From NCBI GenBank assembly GCA_947177775.1, contig CAMWVS010000010.1:1-63357 (forward strand): a stretch of DNA of 63,357 nucleotides, given 5' to 3'. Below, piece after piece: positions 47,940 through 57,757 of this stretch. This DNA is from an uncultured Prevotella sp. (lineage in GTDB: Bacteria > Bacteroidota > Bacteroidia > Bacteroidales > Bacteroidaceae). The position numbers and the translations under genes were made by a program. The notes beneath the pieces are model-generated. The model did not search any database. It saw only the letters and a list, made by a program, of their open reading frames with translations, and was not told the DNA's origin. Position 1 is the first letter of the stretch. Every line of letters starts with the position of its first letter.

Positions 47940-48905
47940 TTATATCAGTTCCTCTACAGTAACATTTGACGGAACATGCTCCTTGTCTATTGTGACCTCA
48001 TAATCGCTGAATGAACGCGGAAATTCCACTCCTTCTTTTTTGTTGACCAGTATGAGGTCGAACAACTGTCCGGCTCTTGCATTGCCCAAATGGGATTCAT
48101 GTTTGAAGACAATTAATGCTCTTGGGTTCATTTCTCCTCTTGCTGCTGCATGATCATTCTCAAATGCGTTAATCATTGCTTCGAACAATAAATTCTTATC
48201 TTCTTCTGAGAAACCCGTCTTTGCTGCATCAGTGGCAGAAATGAATCCATGCATACGATAAAGACCGTAACTAACAGTATTCTTGTTTCCAAAAGTGTTG
48301 TTTTTATCTTCAGCATCTGATTCTTTCGTAACACAACAACGAGTCAAACTATGAGATTTTGCGTCAACAGGATCGATAGAACGAGCAAATGTCAGTTGGA
48401 CTGGACCACGCACTACACCAAGGCCCTTTATCTTCTTTGCTCCTTTTTTCTTGGATTTTTTCCCTTTATCACCCTCTTCTGCATTTTCCTCTGTAGAATC
48501 ACTATCGACTTCCTCTTTACCAGTACTCATCACTGCACCAAAAGTGCGGATATCATAATATTGCTGGCACATTTTTATACGCCCTGACTTAACTGCTTCC
48601 TGTTCTTCATTTTCTTCCTTGTCCGCTTCACGTCTCTTTTCTTCAATGAGCGGATTCAGAACATTGCCTTCACGAATGAAAATGTCATAATGAGCGGATT
48701 CAAGCTGCCTGTTATCTTTAAGTAACTGTACATAGTTGCGAATCTTACGCTTGATACATACATCTGTTACCAATCCATGATTGGTTTCCTCATCGGTACG
48801 AGGCATGTTGTCGAAATCAGGATCACCATTGGGATTTCCATCTTTTACATCAAAGAGGAAAATAAAGTCATAACGATTCTTAATTGCTGTCATAATTGTA
48901 TTCAT
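47940..48905 (-). CDS. cas7: Cascade backbone protein Cas7 (Csd2, type I-C), 321 aa
   Basis: Cas7 coats the crRNA spacer in the I-C effector. The family start RYDFIFLFDVKDGNPNGDPDFDNMPRTD and the segment RTFGAVMSTGK are standard. Between them and the conserved VRGPVQLTFARSIDP lies a Lys/Glu/Asp-rich insertion at about 131-162 that ordinary I-C Cas7 proteins lack; a smaller charged stretch is at 88-105. The frame is open throughout. The start could be Met1 or Met5. It is 8 bases after cas8c. Confidence 0.95.
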   Translation of the reverse strand: MNTIMTAIKNRYDFIFLFDVKDGNPNGDPDFDNMPRTDEETNHGLVTDVCIKRKIRNYVQLLKDNRQLESAHYDIFIREGNVLNPLIEEKRREADKEENEEQEAVKSGRIKMCQQYYDIRTFGAVMSTGKEEVDSDSTEENAEEGDKGKKSKKKGAKKIKGLGVVRGPVQLTFARSIDPVDAKSHSLTRCCVTKESDAEDKNNTFGNKNTVSYGLYRMHGFISATDAAKTGFSEEDKNLLFEAMINAFENDHAAARGEMNPRALIVFKHESHLGNARAGQLFDLILVNKKEGVEFPRSFSDYEVTIDKEHVPSNVTVEELI

Positions 48906-48913
48906 TTTGATAG

Positions 48914-50590
48914 TTAATTGTTTCCATTATTATTTTCGTTCTTCTTTGTACTATATTGATAATAGTAGCCTAAAGCAAATTCTCCACGCTCAGTAAGCGT
49001 AAGTTTATCAGGAAAATGTCCTATTCTTGTGGCTATTTCTGTTATAGCCTTTGTATATGCGCCCTTTGTCTTTTTCTGATATATAGGAACATATTGAGTC
49101 AACAACATACCCATCACCCTGCCAGGTGCATTAGATGCAGAAGCGAAGAATCTGTCTTTAATAGAACTATTAACTTCACCTTGAGCCTTAAACTGCAATT
49201 TGCAAATTAAAGCAAATAAGCGTCCGCAAAGATAAGCTTTGCTTTCATTCTGTTCGTCTAATTCTTTATTCATATAATATGTTTTTTTGATGTTTCTATT
49301 TAATACCAATCGGATAACTGTTGATTTCTCAGTGCTGAATGTTTTACAATATTTAGTTGTCTTTTCATGCTCAATTTGTGTTAATACAGATTGTAGAATC
49401 ATTAGAGGCAACGATGTATTGGTCAGTGCAGCATGCCATAAGATTGATCCAATTCTTGCCTTAGCTTTTGCATCACTCTGTGTCGGTTTTGTTTTCTTTT
49501 TGATACAACTGTCTAAAATACTGGTTATTCCCAGATAGATTGTTTCACCATCTTTGATTGTTTCAATATCATCGAACCATTGCTTTAGATTCTTTTGATA
49601 CTGAGAAATACTTATCGCCATCCAATCTCTTACTGCAATACGTGCTGCTGCAGAGGATATTGTACAACAATAGAAAAAGTTTTCCACATCGGTATCAACT
49701 CTTTTATGATCTCCTGTTGCTATTGAGTTGAAGAGTTGTTTGACTCTTTCCTCTGTAGGTTGGTAATAATCTGAAAGAGGATCAATGTCATTATCTTGTT
49801 CTTTCGTCCAAAAGACAACCAATGTATCATCGCTTAATTCAAATGCATGGTCATATTTCTTATATTTCTTTCCTTTGTCATTTATTAGCCATTCAGCCTT
49901 AGTAAGATAGGTCAGACCTTCAATATAATTTCTTGCGCAATTAGTACATATTCCAGAATTCAAATTCCCCTTGAAATTGTACGATTCAAAGGCATTCGTA
50001 TTGTATGAAACCAACATGCTACCAGCTGTTTGTCCTTTGGGTAGCTTAACCGATCCATGTGGCTCATCAAGAATTGGATAGGTGTCCGTTCCACAAACAG
50101 CGCACAAGAGATGTTCTTGTTTTTTAGAGCTTAAGGCATCTTCGTATTTTTTCTTTATTGTGTTTTTAACATTATCATGAGATAATAGACGCTCTGAACC
50201 GACCATAAAAGTCAAGTTGCCCTTTTGCTTAGCTGGAGGCAATTTTGAAAATACTGTCCGAGCTTTTTCAACCTCTTCTGGCTTATTGTAAAAAGAAAAA
50301 ACAGGAGAGAGTTCTTTAACTTCTTTATATGCCGCCAGTTTTGTTAGATACTTTTCATGCTTGTCCTCATCAAACCCTAAAGTTTCTTCAGGTTTATCAA
50401 GCAGTAATCTTGCTTTACCCTTTTTAGATGTCAGACTTTCCGCTTCAACTGTGACATTACAGGGTATGAGATCAATAAAGCTACCTTCTTTATCTATAAC
50501 AATATCCAAGCTACATTTCTCTTCTTTCAATGCATCATGTCCTTTTCGGACTCTCTTCCCAAGCTCAACTAATTCCACAAACATACTCAT
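48914..50590 (-). CDS. cas8c: Cascade large subunit Cas8c (Csd1, type I-C), 558 aa
   Basis: The large subunit that recognises the PAM and starts target unwinding in type I-C. The identity rests on position and family-like segments: AVCGTDTYPILDEPHGSVKLP (with a Cys pair), SYNTNAFESYNFKGNLNSGIC and the C-terminal PDKLTLTERGEFALGYYYQ. Its length of 558 aa fits. In I-C systems an internal start also yields the small subunit; no such site was identified here. It overlaps cas5 by 4 bases. Confidence 0.95.
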   Translation of the reverse strand: MSMFVELVELGKRVRKGHDALKEEKCSLDIVIDKEGSFIDLIPCNVTVEAESLTSKKGKARLLLDKPEETLGFDEDKHEKYLTKLAAYKEVKELSPVFSFYNKPEEVEKARTVFSKLPPAKQKGNLTFMVGSERLLSHDNVKNTIKKKYEDALSSKKQEHLLCAVCGTDTYPILDEPHGSVKLPKGQTAGSMLVSYNTNAFESYNFKGNLNSGICTNCARNYIEGLTYLTKAEWLINDKGKKYKKYDHAFELSDDTLVVFWTKEQDNDIDPLSDYYQPTEERVKQLFNSIATGDHKRVDTDVENFFYCCTISSAAARIAVRDWMAISISQYQKNLKQWFDDIETIKDGETIYLGITSILDSCIKKKTKPTQSDAKAKARIGSILWHAALTNTSLPLMILQSVLTQIEHEKTTKYCKTFSTEKSTVIRLVLNRNIKKTYYMNKELDEQNESKAYLCGRLFALICKLQFKAQGEVNSSIKDRFFASASNAPGRVMGMLLTQYVPIYQKKTKGAYTKAITEIATRIGHFPDKLTLTERGEFALGYYYQYSTKKNENNNGNN

Positions 50591-51363
50591 TCCTCCTTTT
50601 TATTAAATTCGAACAATATGCTGTTTACAAAATCATCCTGTTTTGCACGTAAATGAGATGTTGAAAGCATTTGTTCATTGAGTTCGTCAGGACATATCAA
50701 TGTACTATTACGTACGACTGCATTATGCATATAGATTGGTTTTGCCTTATGGTCCTTATCATACCAGATATCGAACAACATGCTACCTATTGGATATGTC
50801 AGATTCAACTCATTTGCCCGGTTTTCATCGTCTTGAGTTACGGGGAAGAAATCACATGAGAATTCCCGAGTTCCAAGATAAGGCTGATGCCAACATTGCC
50901 CTTTCTTTAAACGCCGCAAGAACATATCGCGATATTTCACTATTGGCTCACAAGGCTTTCTGCCTTCACTTTTATCTCTGTTCTTCACCTTCCGAATATT
51001 TTCTTCGGACATATAGATAGCAGCTTCAATAATGTATTCAACATCACGAAGGACAACACTGTTTCTTTGTGCTCGATTTTTCGGCGAACCTTTAGCGTCT
51101 ATTGCCGTTATGTCAATGGGAGCACCACATTGTATACCACTAAGTTCATTCCTTTTAAAAGAAGAGAAAGCTATGGGCTTCAATATCTTGATGCTCTTTA
51201 CCACCCATTGAAATTCAGGCTTCCATAGGATACACTCCAGAACGCCCCTTGCAGCAGAAGGAGTCATACATGGATAAGTCATTCGCTCCACTTTCAGAGC
51301 AGGCTGAGTAAAACAGGCATAATCACCTTTCACCCTTAGTTTTACAATATTCGTATCAATCAT
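50587..51363 (-). CDS. cas5: Cas5 (Cas5d/Cas5c, type I-C), 258 aa
   Basis: In type I-C, which has no Cas6, Cas5 processes the pre-crRNA and then binds its 5' handle. The N-terminus VKLRVKGDYACFTQPALKVERMTYPCMTPSAARGVLECILWKPEF matches the RAMP fold and the Gly-rich motif of the family. Later segments are YLGTREFSCDFFP and GSMLFDIWYD. It overlaps cas3 by 4 bases upstream and cas8c by 4 bases downstream. Confidence 0.95.
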   Translation of the reverse strand: MIDTNIVKLRVKGDYACFTQPALKVERMTYPCMTPSAARGVLECILWKPEFQWVVKSIKILKPIAFSSFKRNELSGIQCGAPIDITAIDAKGSPKNRAQRNSVVLRDVEYIIEAAIYMSEENIRKVKNRDKSEGRKPCEPIVKYRDMFLRRLKKGQCWHQPYLGTREFSCDFFPVTQDDENRANELNLTYPIGSMLFDIWYDKDHKAKPIYMHNAVVRNSTLICPDELNEQMLSTSHLRAKQDDFVNSILFEFNKKEE

Positions 51364-53513
51364 ATATAGAAAATTTCATCTTCGTTACTTAATCCTATTT
51401 CTTTAGAATATGCTCCGAACCAAATTTTTATACCATTTAAAGTTTCACCAATTTTGTCTGCATTAGCTTTCGTAAACCATTCATAAACTTGAACACTATA
51501 CTGAGCAATCTTCTGATAATCTTTTCTACTAAGATATTCTTTATCTTTTATTGTGTTGTAGAGACTTCGGCTTTCTTTATCATACCGATAAATGAATAAT
51601 GATGTCGTTTTATTATTTATAATGCGATATATATCTGCCACATCCTGAAACCTCAGCTTTTCGCGCTTTGGAGTCACATTGTCCTCTGATGAATAATTCG
51701 CTATGATATTTGTATAATAGTTCGTATAGAAATCCGCATCAGACAACATGTCCTCATTGCCTTGATAACATAACCGGGCAAATTTTGCAAATGTCTCATA
51801 GTCACGTGAGGGCTGGCCTTGATCCTCTAACTGGAACAGATAGACTTTACCTTCCTTCAACTTTCCCTCTCTATTGCAACGGCCTGCCGATTGGATAATT
51901 GCCTCTAAAGGTGCCAATTCTCTGAACACCACAGGAAAATCAATATCAACACCAGCCTCTATAAGCTGCGTTGAACAAAGGATAAGTTTTTCCCCGTCCT
52001 TCAATTTTTGCCTAACTTTATTGATAACCTCCATTCTATGTATTTGACACATATTGGTTGAAAGATGAAGAACAGGTATTTCACTCTTTTCTTTCAACTT
52101 GTCAAACAGTGTCATTGCTTTTTTCTTTGTATTACATACAATGAGTACAGAATCGTTTTGTCCCACTACACAATCAGCAATGCTTTCGAACGATTGGGCT
52201 TTGTAATCATCAACGGAGATGTACTTTACGCGTTTAGTGGAAGCAAAGATAGATGCAGGATTCTCGACAAGCGGTGTAATTTGGTCTATCCCACAGAAAT
52301 CCTTTCTTGTCTGAAAATTTGGCTGCGTGGCTGTACAAAACAAAAAGCTACATCGGCAAAGATGCAACATGTCATTCAACATCTTCATTGTACATTCTGC
52401 AAGATTCACCGGTAATGTTTGAATCTCGTCAAATATTACAATTGAATCTTGTAGATTGTGTAACTTGCGACATAGGGAACGTTGATTAGAGAATAGAGAC
52501 TCAAAAAATTGAACCGCAGTTGTGATTACTATGGGATAATCCCAATTTTCTGTCGCCAATTCTTTGGAATCTTTCCAATAGCTTTCTTCTTCGTTGGCTC
52601 CTTCATAGATTACATTTGAATGATGTTCAAGTATTACATCATAATCCTTGAATATTGTCTTAAGCTCATTCGCAGTCTGATCAATGATGCTGATGAACGG
52701 CAGCACAATCACTATTCGGTTGATATTTGAATGTGCTTTAGCATGATGGAGAGCCCAGTTTAGACTGGTCAAAGTTTTTCCCATTCCTGTTGGCAATGTC
52801 ATGGAAAAACACCCTTGATCTGCATTTGAAAGACTTTGGGCATAAAGCCTTACTTCTGTCCTTAACTCGTTCAGAGGAGTAACTTGTTTGAAAGAATCGA
52901 ACCGATTGTTCAAGGCTGCCAAGAGTGCATCCACATCAAGAATTTTGCATGAACGTGCATCAGACTGTTCTTTTTGGAAATGTCGTTCCGCATCAAGACT
53001 ATCTGCATCAACAAGTGCACTATAAATCAATCGTATGAATAGTTCTTTTTGAAAAACATCTCCTATTTTGTTAAATGAACCGTTGTCACATATTGGTATA
53101 TTGAAATCATCTTCTTTCAGAGCCTGTTGAATCTGATTCCACATGTTTTCATCTTTCGCACATTGTTCCAATGTCTCGAACATAGCATCTCTATTTGGAA
53201 GTCCTGCATGATGTCCAATCACAGAAAATGCTATGTTGATAAGTTTATTCATTCGAGCCATATAGGCACCCCATTTTGCATGAGGTTCCTTTTCTCCTTT
53301 TGACCTTATATAGTTTTGAAATCCATTGCTATATTTACCAATATCATGCAGCAAGCCACAATACGAATATATCTCGGCAAAATCATCCGCCAAAGCAAAA
53401 GATTTCATCAATTCTGCAACGCCCTCACTATGTTGCTTCATTGATTGCTCTTCACCATAGCTGTTTTCGGAATGTGCTATATATTTAGTTTGTTTCATTA
53501 TATATATATCCAC
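51360..53513 (-). CDS. cas3: CRISPR-associated helicase-nuclease Cas3 (HD + DExH), 717 aa
   Basis: Cas3 is recruited by Cascade and degrades the target strand. The N-terminal HD nuclease has HSEG (28), LLHDIGKYSNGFQNY (His56-Asp57) and IGHHAG. The helicase part has the P-loop TGMGKTLTSLNWAL, the motif II box DEIQTLP (DExH-like variant), SFLFCTATQP (motif III) and LIEAGVDIDF with QSAGRCNREG (motifs V and VI). All expected motifs are intact. The start may be Met1 or Met6 (MKQTKYIAHS). It is the first gene of the cas operon. Confidence 0.96.
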   Translation of the reverse strand: MDIYIMKQTKYIAHSENSYGEEQSMKQHSEGVAELMKSFALADDFAEIYSYCGLLHDIGKYSNGFQNYIRSKGEKEPHAKWGAYMARMNKLINIAFSVIGHHAGLPNRDAMFETLEQCAKDENMWNQIQQALKEDDFNIPICDNGSFNKIGDVFQKELFIRLIYSALVDADSLDAERHFQKEQSDARSCKILDVDALLAALNNRFDSFKQVTPLNELRTEVRLYAQSLSNADQGCFSMTLPTGMGKTLTSLNWALHHAKAHSNINRIVIVLPFISIIDQTANELKTIFKDYDVILEHHSNVIYEGANEEESYWKDSKELATENWDYPIVITTAVQFFESLFSNQRSLCRKLHNLQDSIVIFDEIQTLPVNLAECTMKMLNDMLHLCRCSFLFCTATQPNFQTRKDFCGIDQITPLVENPASIFASTKRVKYISVDDYKAQSFESIADCVVGQNDSVLIVCNTKKKAMTLFDKLKEKSEIPVLHLSTNMCQIHRMEVINKVRQKLKDGEKLILCSTQLIEAGVDIDFPVVFRELAPLEAIIQSAGRCNREGKLKEGKVYLFQLEDQGQPSRDYETFAKFARLCYQGNEDMLSDADFYTNYYTNIIANYSSEDNVTPKREKLRFQDVADIYRIINNKTTSLFIYRYDKESRSLYNTIKDKEYLSRKDYQKIAQYSVQVYEWFTKANADKIGETLNGIKIWFGAYSKEIGLSNEDEIFYI

Positions 53514-53577
53514 TTTATACTTTTCTTTTTCACAACCTTCTATCTACCCTTACGGTTTCTGTACTTCAAAAAAACAT

Positions 53578-53892
53578 TCAGATACCACCCTTTGTTTGAA
53601 TGGTTCTGCTTTGGGAGAGGATATGGATTGAATGATGCGGAAAATGCCTTCGGGCTGTTGCTGTCATTTCTTTATGCCTTTTACTGTCTTCACTGACCAA
53701 AGGAACCAGAATACAAATTGTACCCCAGTTGACTTTCAATTCCTCGTCACGGTTTTTCATTCTCTTAACATACTGTTGAGTTAGTACAGACACAACGTCA
53801 ACTATCGAGAAATACCATTTCTCTTCCTTATCGTCCCACACCATGCGGACTTTACTGCCTTCAAACAACTTCAAGGCTTCATTATTTGTCAT
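53578..53892 (-). pseudogene. Decayed Bro-N (phage antirepressor-type) gene
   Basis: The N-terminus (MTNNEALKLFEGSKVRMVWDDKEEKWYFSIVDVVSVLT) matches the BRO N-terminal domain of prophage and mobile-element DNA-binding proteins. After about residue 80 the family sequence continues in another frame, where the minus strand reads GIFRIIQSISSPKAEPFKQ. The open frame of 104 codons is therefore a frameshifted remnant. It lies just upstream of cas3. Confidence 0.8.
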
Positions 53893-54433
53893 ACGCAGAT
53901 TTGTCTTTACATCATTAATAGTTACCAGTTAAGGCTAAGATTTTGACACAAAGCAAAGATACACAAAAATTTCAAATAAAGAACCGGTTAAGATAAGAAA
54001 TATTTTTCTTAAGGGAATCTCAACAAAAGCGACATAACAAGAACTGCCAATGGTCAGTTGCTTCAATATATATATGAGTTGCCGGCAGATGATTGAGCGA
54101 GGACATATCAAATTGTGCATGAACCTGATTTTGAAGCACTTTCCTACAACGTGGTACAGCCCCATAACGATAATGAATGCGTCCTCATGTTACAATAGCT
54201 GAGCTGTTTTCTTGTCAGAAAACGATTGACAAAAGGCGCCGGAAATACCCTCTAAACACCATCAAAAATAGCCTCTTCGGAAAATATTTTGCCGACGGGC
54301 GCAAATAACGGAGTTTTGCGCGTGCAAGCGTAAGCGACTGTCAGACAGACGATTGTCTCCTTTCTTCAGAATCTGTGCAGTTTCAGAACGCCAAAAAACC
54401 GCTTTTTCGGGCCAAAATGTCAGGATTCGTTCT
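53893..54433. other. Non-coding stretch with a possible gene remnant
   Basis: Between the Bro-N remnant and the acetyltransferase gene (53893-54793) no intact gene is supported. On the plus strand 54040-54201 reads TRTANGQLLQYIYELPADD, a stop, then ARTYQIVHEPDFEALSYN and on to a stop, which looks like a decayed coding sequence of unknown family. A GCGCAAA/TTTTGCGC hairpin lies at about 54302-54325. Confidence 0.4.
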
Positions 54434-54541
54434 GCCGTAAGGGCCTCCCAGGGGTGCGACGGGGCCGTTGTTGTCTTGCAACGGCGGCCTTGTTGCAATG
54501 CCGCAAGGGCTCCGCTGCAACCCCGGGAGGCCCTTACGGCA
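54434..54541. repeat. About 107-bp GC-rich inverted-repeat element, copy 2
   Basis: It starts GCCGTAAGGGCCTCCC and ends, inverted, GGGAGGCCCTTACGGC. The interior has TTGCAACGGCGGCCTTGTTGCAA-type palindromes in a different order from copy 1. Both strands show only shadow reading frames. Confidence 0.8.
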
Positions 54542-54770
54542 GAACCGGCGTCTCCCGGCTGCGCTTCCGGCGCCTCTCAGCCGTTCTAAAACGGGATTTT
54601 CATTTGTCACCGTTTTTTGCGCAGCAATGTTTACAGAAGAGGCTTGTCTGGCATACACGCTGACTGCCACATCACTCAAAATGTCGTTGGAAAAAGTTTT
54701 CACTGACGGAATAAATGATTTAGTGAAGAAAAAAGAATGTCCATAGAGCACCACATTCTAAAAAAAAGAT

Positions 54771-54778
54771 TACCTTTG
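54771..54778 (+). promoter_or_regulatory. -7 box of the acetyltransferase gene
   Basis: TACCTTTG, 15 bases before the ATG at 54794. It lies inside the longer open frame from 54737, which supports the downstream start. Confidence 0.65.
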
Positions 54779-54793
54779 TGGAAAATTCAAAAC

Positions 54794-55363
54794 ATGAAGA
54801 CTGAAAAGGAAAAGATGCAGGCCGGAGAGCTCTATGACGCCAACTACAACCGTGAGCTGATTGCCGAACGGCAGCGGTGCAAGGATTTGTGTCATGAATA
54901 TAATATGATTACTCCGTCGCAAACCGGGAAGCGTGAGGAGCTGATGCGCCGGCTGCTTGGGCGAACGGGCGAGCGTTTTCTCATAGAACAGCCGTTCTAT
55001 TGCGACTACGGATATAACATCGAGATTGGCGAGGACTTCTATGCCAACGTCAACTGCGTGATACTCGACGGGGCAAAGGTGACTTTCGGTCGTAATGTCT
55101 TCATCGCCCCGAACTGCGGGTTCTACACCGCCGGCCATCCGCTCGACATCGCCCGTCGAAACAGCGGACTGGAGTATGCCCGGCCGATAACCGTGGGCAA
55201 CGACGTGTGGATTGGCGCAAACGTGGCGGTGATGCCCGGCGTGACCATCGGCGACGGATGCGTCATCGGTGCGGGCAGCGTTGTGACGCGCGACATACCG
55301 GCCCACTCGCTCGCCGTCGGAAATCCGTGCCGCGTGATACGCCGGATAGGTGATGAGGATTGA
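54794..55363 (+). CDS. maa: Maltose/galactoside O-acetyltransferase-type hexapeptide enzyme, 189 aa
   Basis: A cytosolic trimeric enzyme that acetylates sugars with acetyl-CoA. The N-terminal Mac domain reads MQAGELYDANYNRELIAER; the left-handed beta-helix follows with hexapeptide repeats (FYANVNCVILDGAKVTFGRNVFIAPNCGFYT). The catalytic His is in YTAGHPLD and the CoA-site loop is VWIGANVAVMPGVTIGDGCVIGAGSVVT. Length is normal for Maa/LacA proteins. The natural acceptor cannot be told from sequence. It is followed by the outer-membrane barrel gene after a 66-base gap. Confidence 0.92.
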   Translation: MKTEKEKMQAGELYDANYNRELIAERQRCKDLCHEYNMITPSQTGKREELMRRLLGRTGERFLIEQPFYCDYGYNIEIGEDFYANVNCVILDGAKVTFGRNVFIAPNCGFYTAGHPLDIARRNSGLEYARPITVGNDVWIGANVAVMPGVTIGDGCVIGAGSVVTRDIPAHSLAVGNPCRVIRRIGDED

Positions 55364-55429
55364 CGGGCGGATAGATTGATAGTAAATATTGTAGATAAAT
55401 ATTTTATATAAATTATAATGTATAAAGAC

Positions 55430-57514
55430 ATGAACATAAGACGAATCATCCCACTGCTGAGTGCCATCGGCATTGCCTCGGGTGCCATGGCGCAGGCCGA
55501 GGTAGCCGATTCTCTCCCGGAACAGGAACTCAAGGAAATTGTCATCAAGGCTCCAAAAGTGATACGCAAAGCCGATATGGATGTGTACCACCCGTCCAAA
55601 AGTGCCGTCGACAATTCAAAGAACGGCATGCAGCTGCTCTCAAATCTGATGATTCCCGCGCTCTCCGTGAACGACGCCCTCGGAAGCATAACGTCGGCCG
55701 GCCAATCGGTTCAGGTGCGCATAAACGGCCGCAAGGCCACGATAGAGCAGGTCCGTACGCTGTTGCCGGAAACGGTGAAGCGAGTGGAATGGATTGACAA
55801 TCCCGGACTCCGTTATGAAGGAGCCAGCTATGTCTTGAATTTCATTGTTGCCAATCCCACACTTGGCGGTTCGTTGCAGTTGTTCTCACGTCCGGCTCTG
55901 AACACGGCATGGGGTTTCCACATGGCCAATGCCAAATTCAACTTCGGCAAGTCACAGTTTGAAATCGGCGCAAACTTTAAGCTGACCGACAACATAAAGA
56001 GCCACCGTGACTACGACGAGACGTTCACCTGGCCCGACGGAAAAAGCATCACGCGCAACGAGACGTCAAGAGGAGGAACAATGGACAACACGATGGGCAA
56101 TCTGTGGGCTTCCTACAACTATGTCAAGCCGGACACCACAATGTTTGTCGCCGAATTTTCTATGCATAAGAACTTTACCGACAAACTCGTTTATAACGGT
56201 CTTCTCTCCATGAGCGACGGAACCGACGAAATCCTGCTTACAGACGCCAATGGAAACAAAGGAACGACACCATCCGTCTCCGTTTACTTCCAACAGCATT
56301 TCGCCGGCCGGCAGATGCTTGTGGTGGATTTCAGCTCTTCATTCTATTTCGGCCGCACTTTCTCCGACTATCTTGAACAGCTGCCGTCCGAGTCATCCTA
56401 CATCACGGACATACATACAAACATCAAGGACAGGAATCAGGCATACGCCATCGAGACTGACTATATAAAGAACTGGGACAACTCGAGGCTGACGGCCGGC
56501 GCATCCTATTCGGCCAACCGCAACCGTTCCAGATATGAAAATCTCGGCGGCGAGATTTTTCATCAGCGGCAGGACAAAGTCTATTTTTTCGCGGAATATT
56601 TCCGACGCTTCGGCAAGTGGTCGGCCACGGCCGGAATCGGGGCGCAGTACACCGACTTCCTGTTCAGGGAGTCCAATCGCGGAAACCATTCGTGGAGCGC
56701 AAGACCTCAGGCTACGGTCACATACGCGCCGAACAAGAACCATAATTTCAGACTCAATTTCACTTCGTGGCAGTCGGCTCCGTCATTGGCCGAGACCAAC
56801 GTCGTTCCGCAACAGCTTGACGGGTTTCAGTGGAGAGCGGGCAATCAGAATCTGAAAACCTCAGATTCCTACATGCTTACCTTCAGATACGGATTCAACC
56901 TGCCACGGGTCAACGGGTCGTTCGGCATACGCGCGTTTACCTCTCCCAACGCCATCACCCCGCTGTTTGAATGGGACGGCGACAGACTGATTACGACTTA
57001 CGAAAACAGCGACGGACTCAAAAACCTGTCGTTCTTTCTCTCGCCTCAGATTGACGTTGTTCACGATTGGCTCACCGTGAGCGGATATCTTCAGTATCGC
57101 ATGGAGCGCATGAAGGGAACCGGCTACACAATCAACCACAACGGATGGAGCGGAAACGCCTCACTTCAGCTGTCCCACTGGGGATTCGTTCTCAATGCCC
57201 AATACATTTATGCGCAGCGCGACCTCTGGGGCGAAAAAATCAGCTGGGGAGAGGACCTGAATATCGTCTCACTTGAATATAACTGGAAAGACTGGCAATT
57301 CGGAGCCGGAATCATCATGCCTTTCGGCAAATACGACCGTGGCTCCAAGTCTCTCAGCAAATGGAACCGGAACGAACAGCACATGCGCATCGACATGAGG
57401 ATGCCTTTCGTCACCGTCGCATGGAATCTCCAGTGGGGCCGCCAGAAACACGGCGTTCAGAAACTCATAGACACAGAAGCCAGCTCCGACCATTCAACGG
57501 CTGGAGGACGATAG
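55430..57514 (+). CDS. TonB-dependent-receptor-like outer-membrane beta-barrel protein, 694 aa
   Basis: An outer-membrane protein of the Bacteroidetes outer-membrane barrel family related to TonB receptors. Signal peptide MNIRRIIPLLSAIGIASGAMAQ; no carboxypeptidase-regulatory domain. A plug-like region (about 30-145) contains ELKEIVIKAPKVI, a TonB-box-like stretch, and VQVRINGRKATIEQVRTLLPE. The remainder (about 150-690) is amphipathic barrel strands with aromatic ends. No SusD partner follows, so a nutrient role is unproved. The start at 55430 is preferred over an ATG four codons upstream. Confidence 0.82.
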   Translation: MNIRRIIPLLSAIGIASGAMAQAEVADSLPEQELKEIVIKAPKVIRKADMDVYHPSKSAVDNSKNGMQLLSNLMIPALSVNDALGSITSAGQSVQVRINGRKATIEQVRTLLPETVKRVEWIDNPGLRYEGASYVLNFIVANPTLGGSLQLFSRPALNTAWGFHMANAKFNFGKSQFEIGANFKLTDNIKSHRDYDETFTWPDGKSITRNETSRGGTMDNTMGNLWASYNYVKPDTTMFVAEFSMHKNFTDKLVYNGLLSMSDGTDEILLTDANGNKGTTPSVSVYFQQHFAGRQMLVVDFSSSFYFGRTFSDYLEQLPSESSYITDIHTNIKDRNQAYAIETDYIKNWDNSRLTAGASYSANRNRSRYENLGGEIFHQRQDKVYFFAEYFRRFGKWSATAGIGAQYTDFLFRESNRGNHSWSARPQATVTYAPNKNHNFRLNFTSWQSAPSLAETNVVPQQLDGFQWRAGNQNLKTSDSYMLTFRYGFNLPRVNGSFGIRAFTSPNAITPLFEWDGDRLITTYENSDGLKNLSFFLSPQIDVVHDWLTVSGYLQYRMERMKGTGYTINHNGWSGNASLQLSHWGFVLNAQYIYAQRDLWGEKISWGEDLNIVSLEYNWKDWQFGAGIIMPFGKYDRGSKSLSKWNRNEQHMRIDMRMPFVTVAWNLQWGRQKHGVQKLIDTEASSDHSTAGGR

Positions 57515-57757
57515 CAAAAAGAACGTGGGACAGATGTGCGGAATGTTCATACTGCTTGCCGTTGCCATGTAGTATCGCTGTTCATCGCGATGCTCAGCAA
57601 GCTACTTAAAACTCGATGCCCACAAGATGAGCAAGGAAGAGCATATTGAGGATGTGGCAGAAAGCAAGAGGATGTGCTTCATCTGCATTTTGACACACCC
57701 GCCCCACACAAGCCTCATCAAAGAAAGAATAACAGCATAAGATGGTTCATAGTCAGA
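57515..57757. other. Non-coding stretch after the barrel gene
   Basis: The gap 57515-57834 has no supported gene. A plus-strand frame from about 57612 (LDAHKMSKEEHIEDVAESKR) is suggestive of decayed coding DNA but runs through the terminator at 57758. It includes the first copy of the 23-base direct repeat. Confidence 0.4.
57673..57695. repeat. 23-bp direct repeat, left copy
   Basis: The 23 bases beginning TGTGCTTCATCTGCA occur again, identically and in the same orientation, at 62560-62582. The two copies bracket the four minus-strand genes between them. Confidence 0.85.

Noticed and set aside
53935..54165. Minus-strand open frame of 76 codons
   Set aside because: No promoter or family-like sequence; the plus strand of the same stretch looks more like decayed coding DNA.
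54262..54754. Open frames on both strands around the second repeat unit
   Set aside because: They arise from the GC-rich element (GGPYG words) and occur equally in the other copies.
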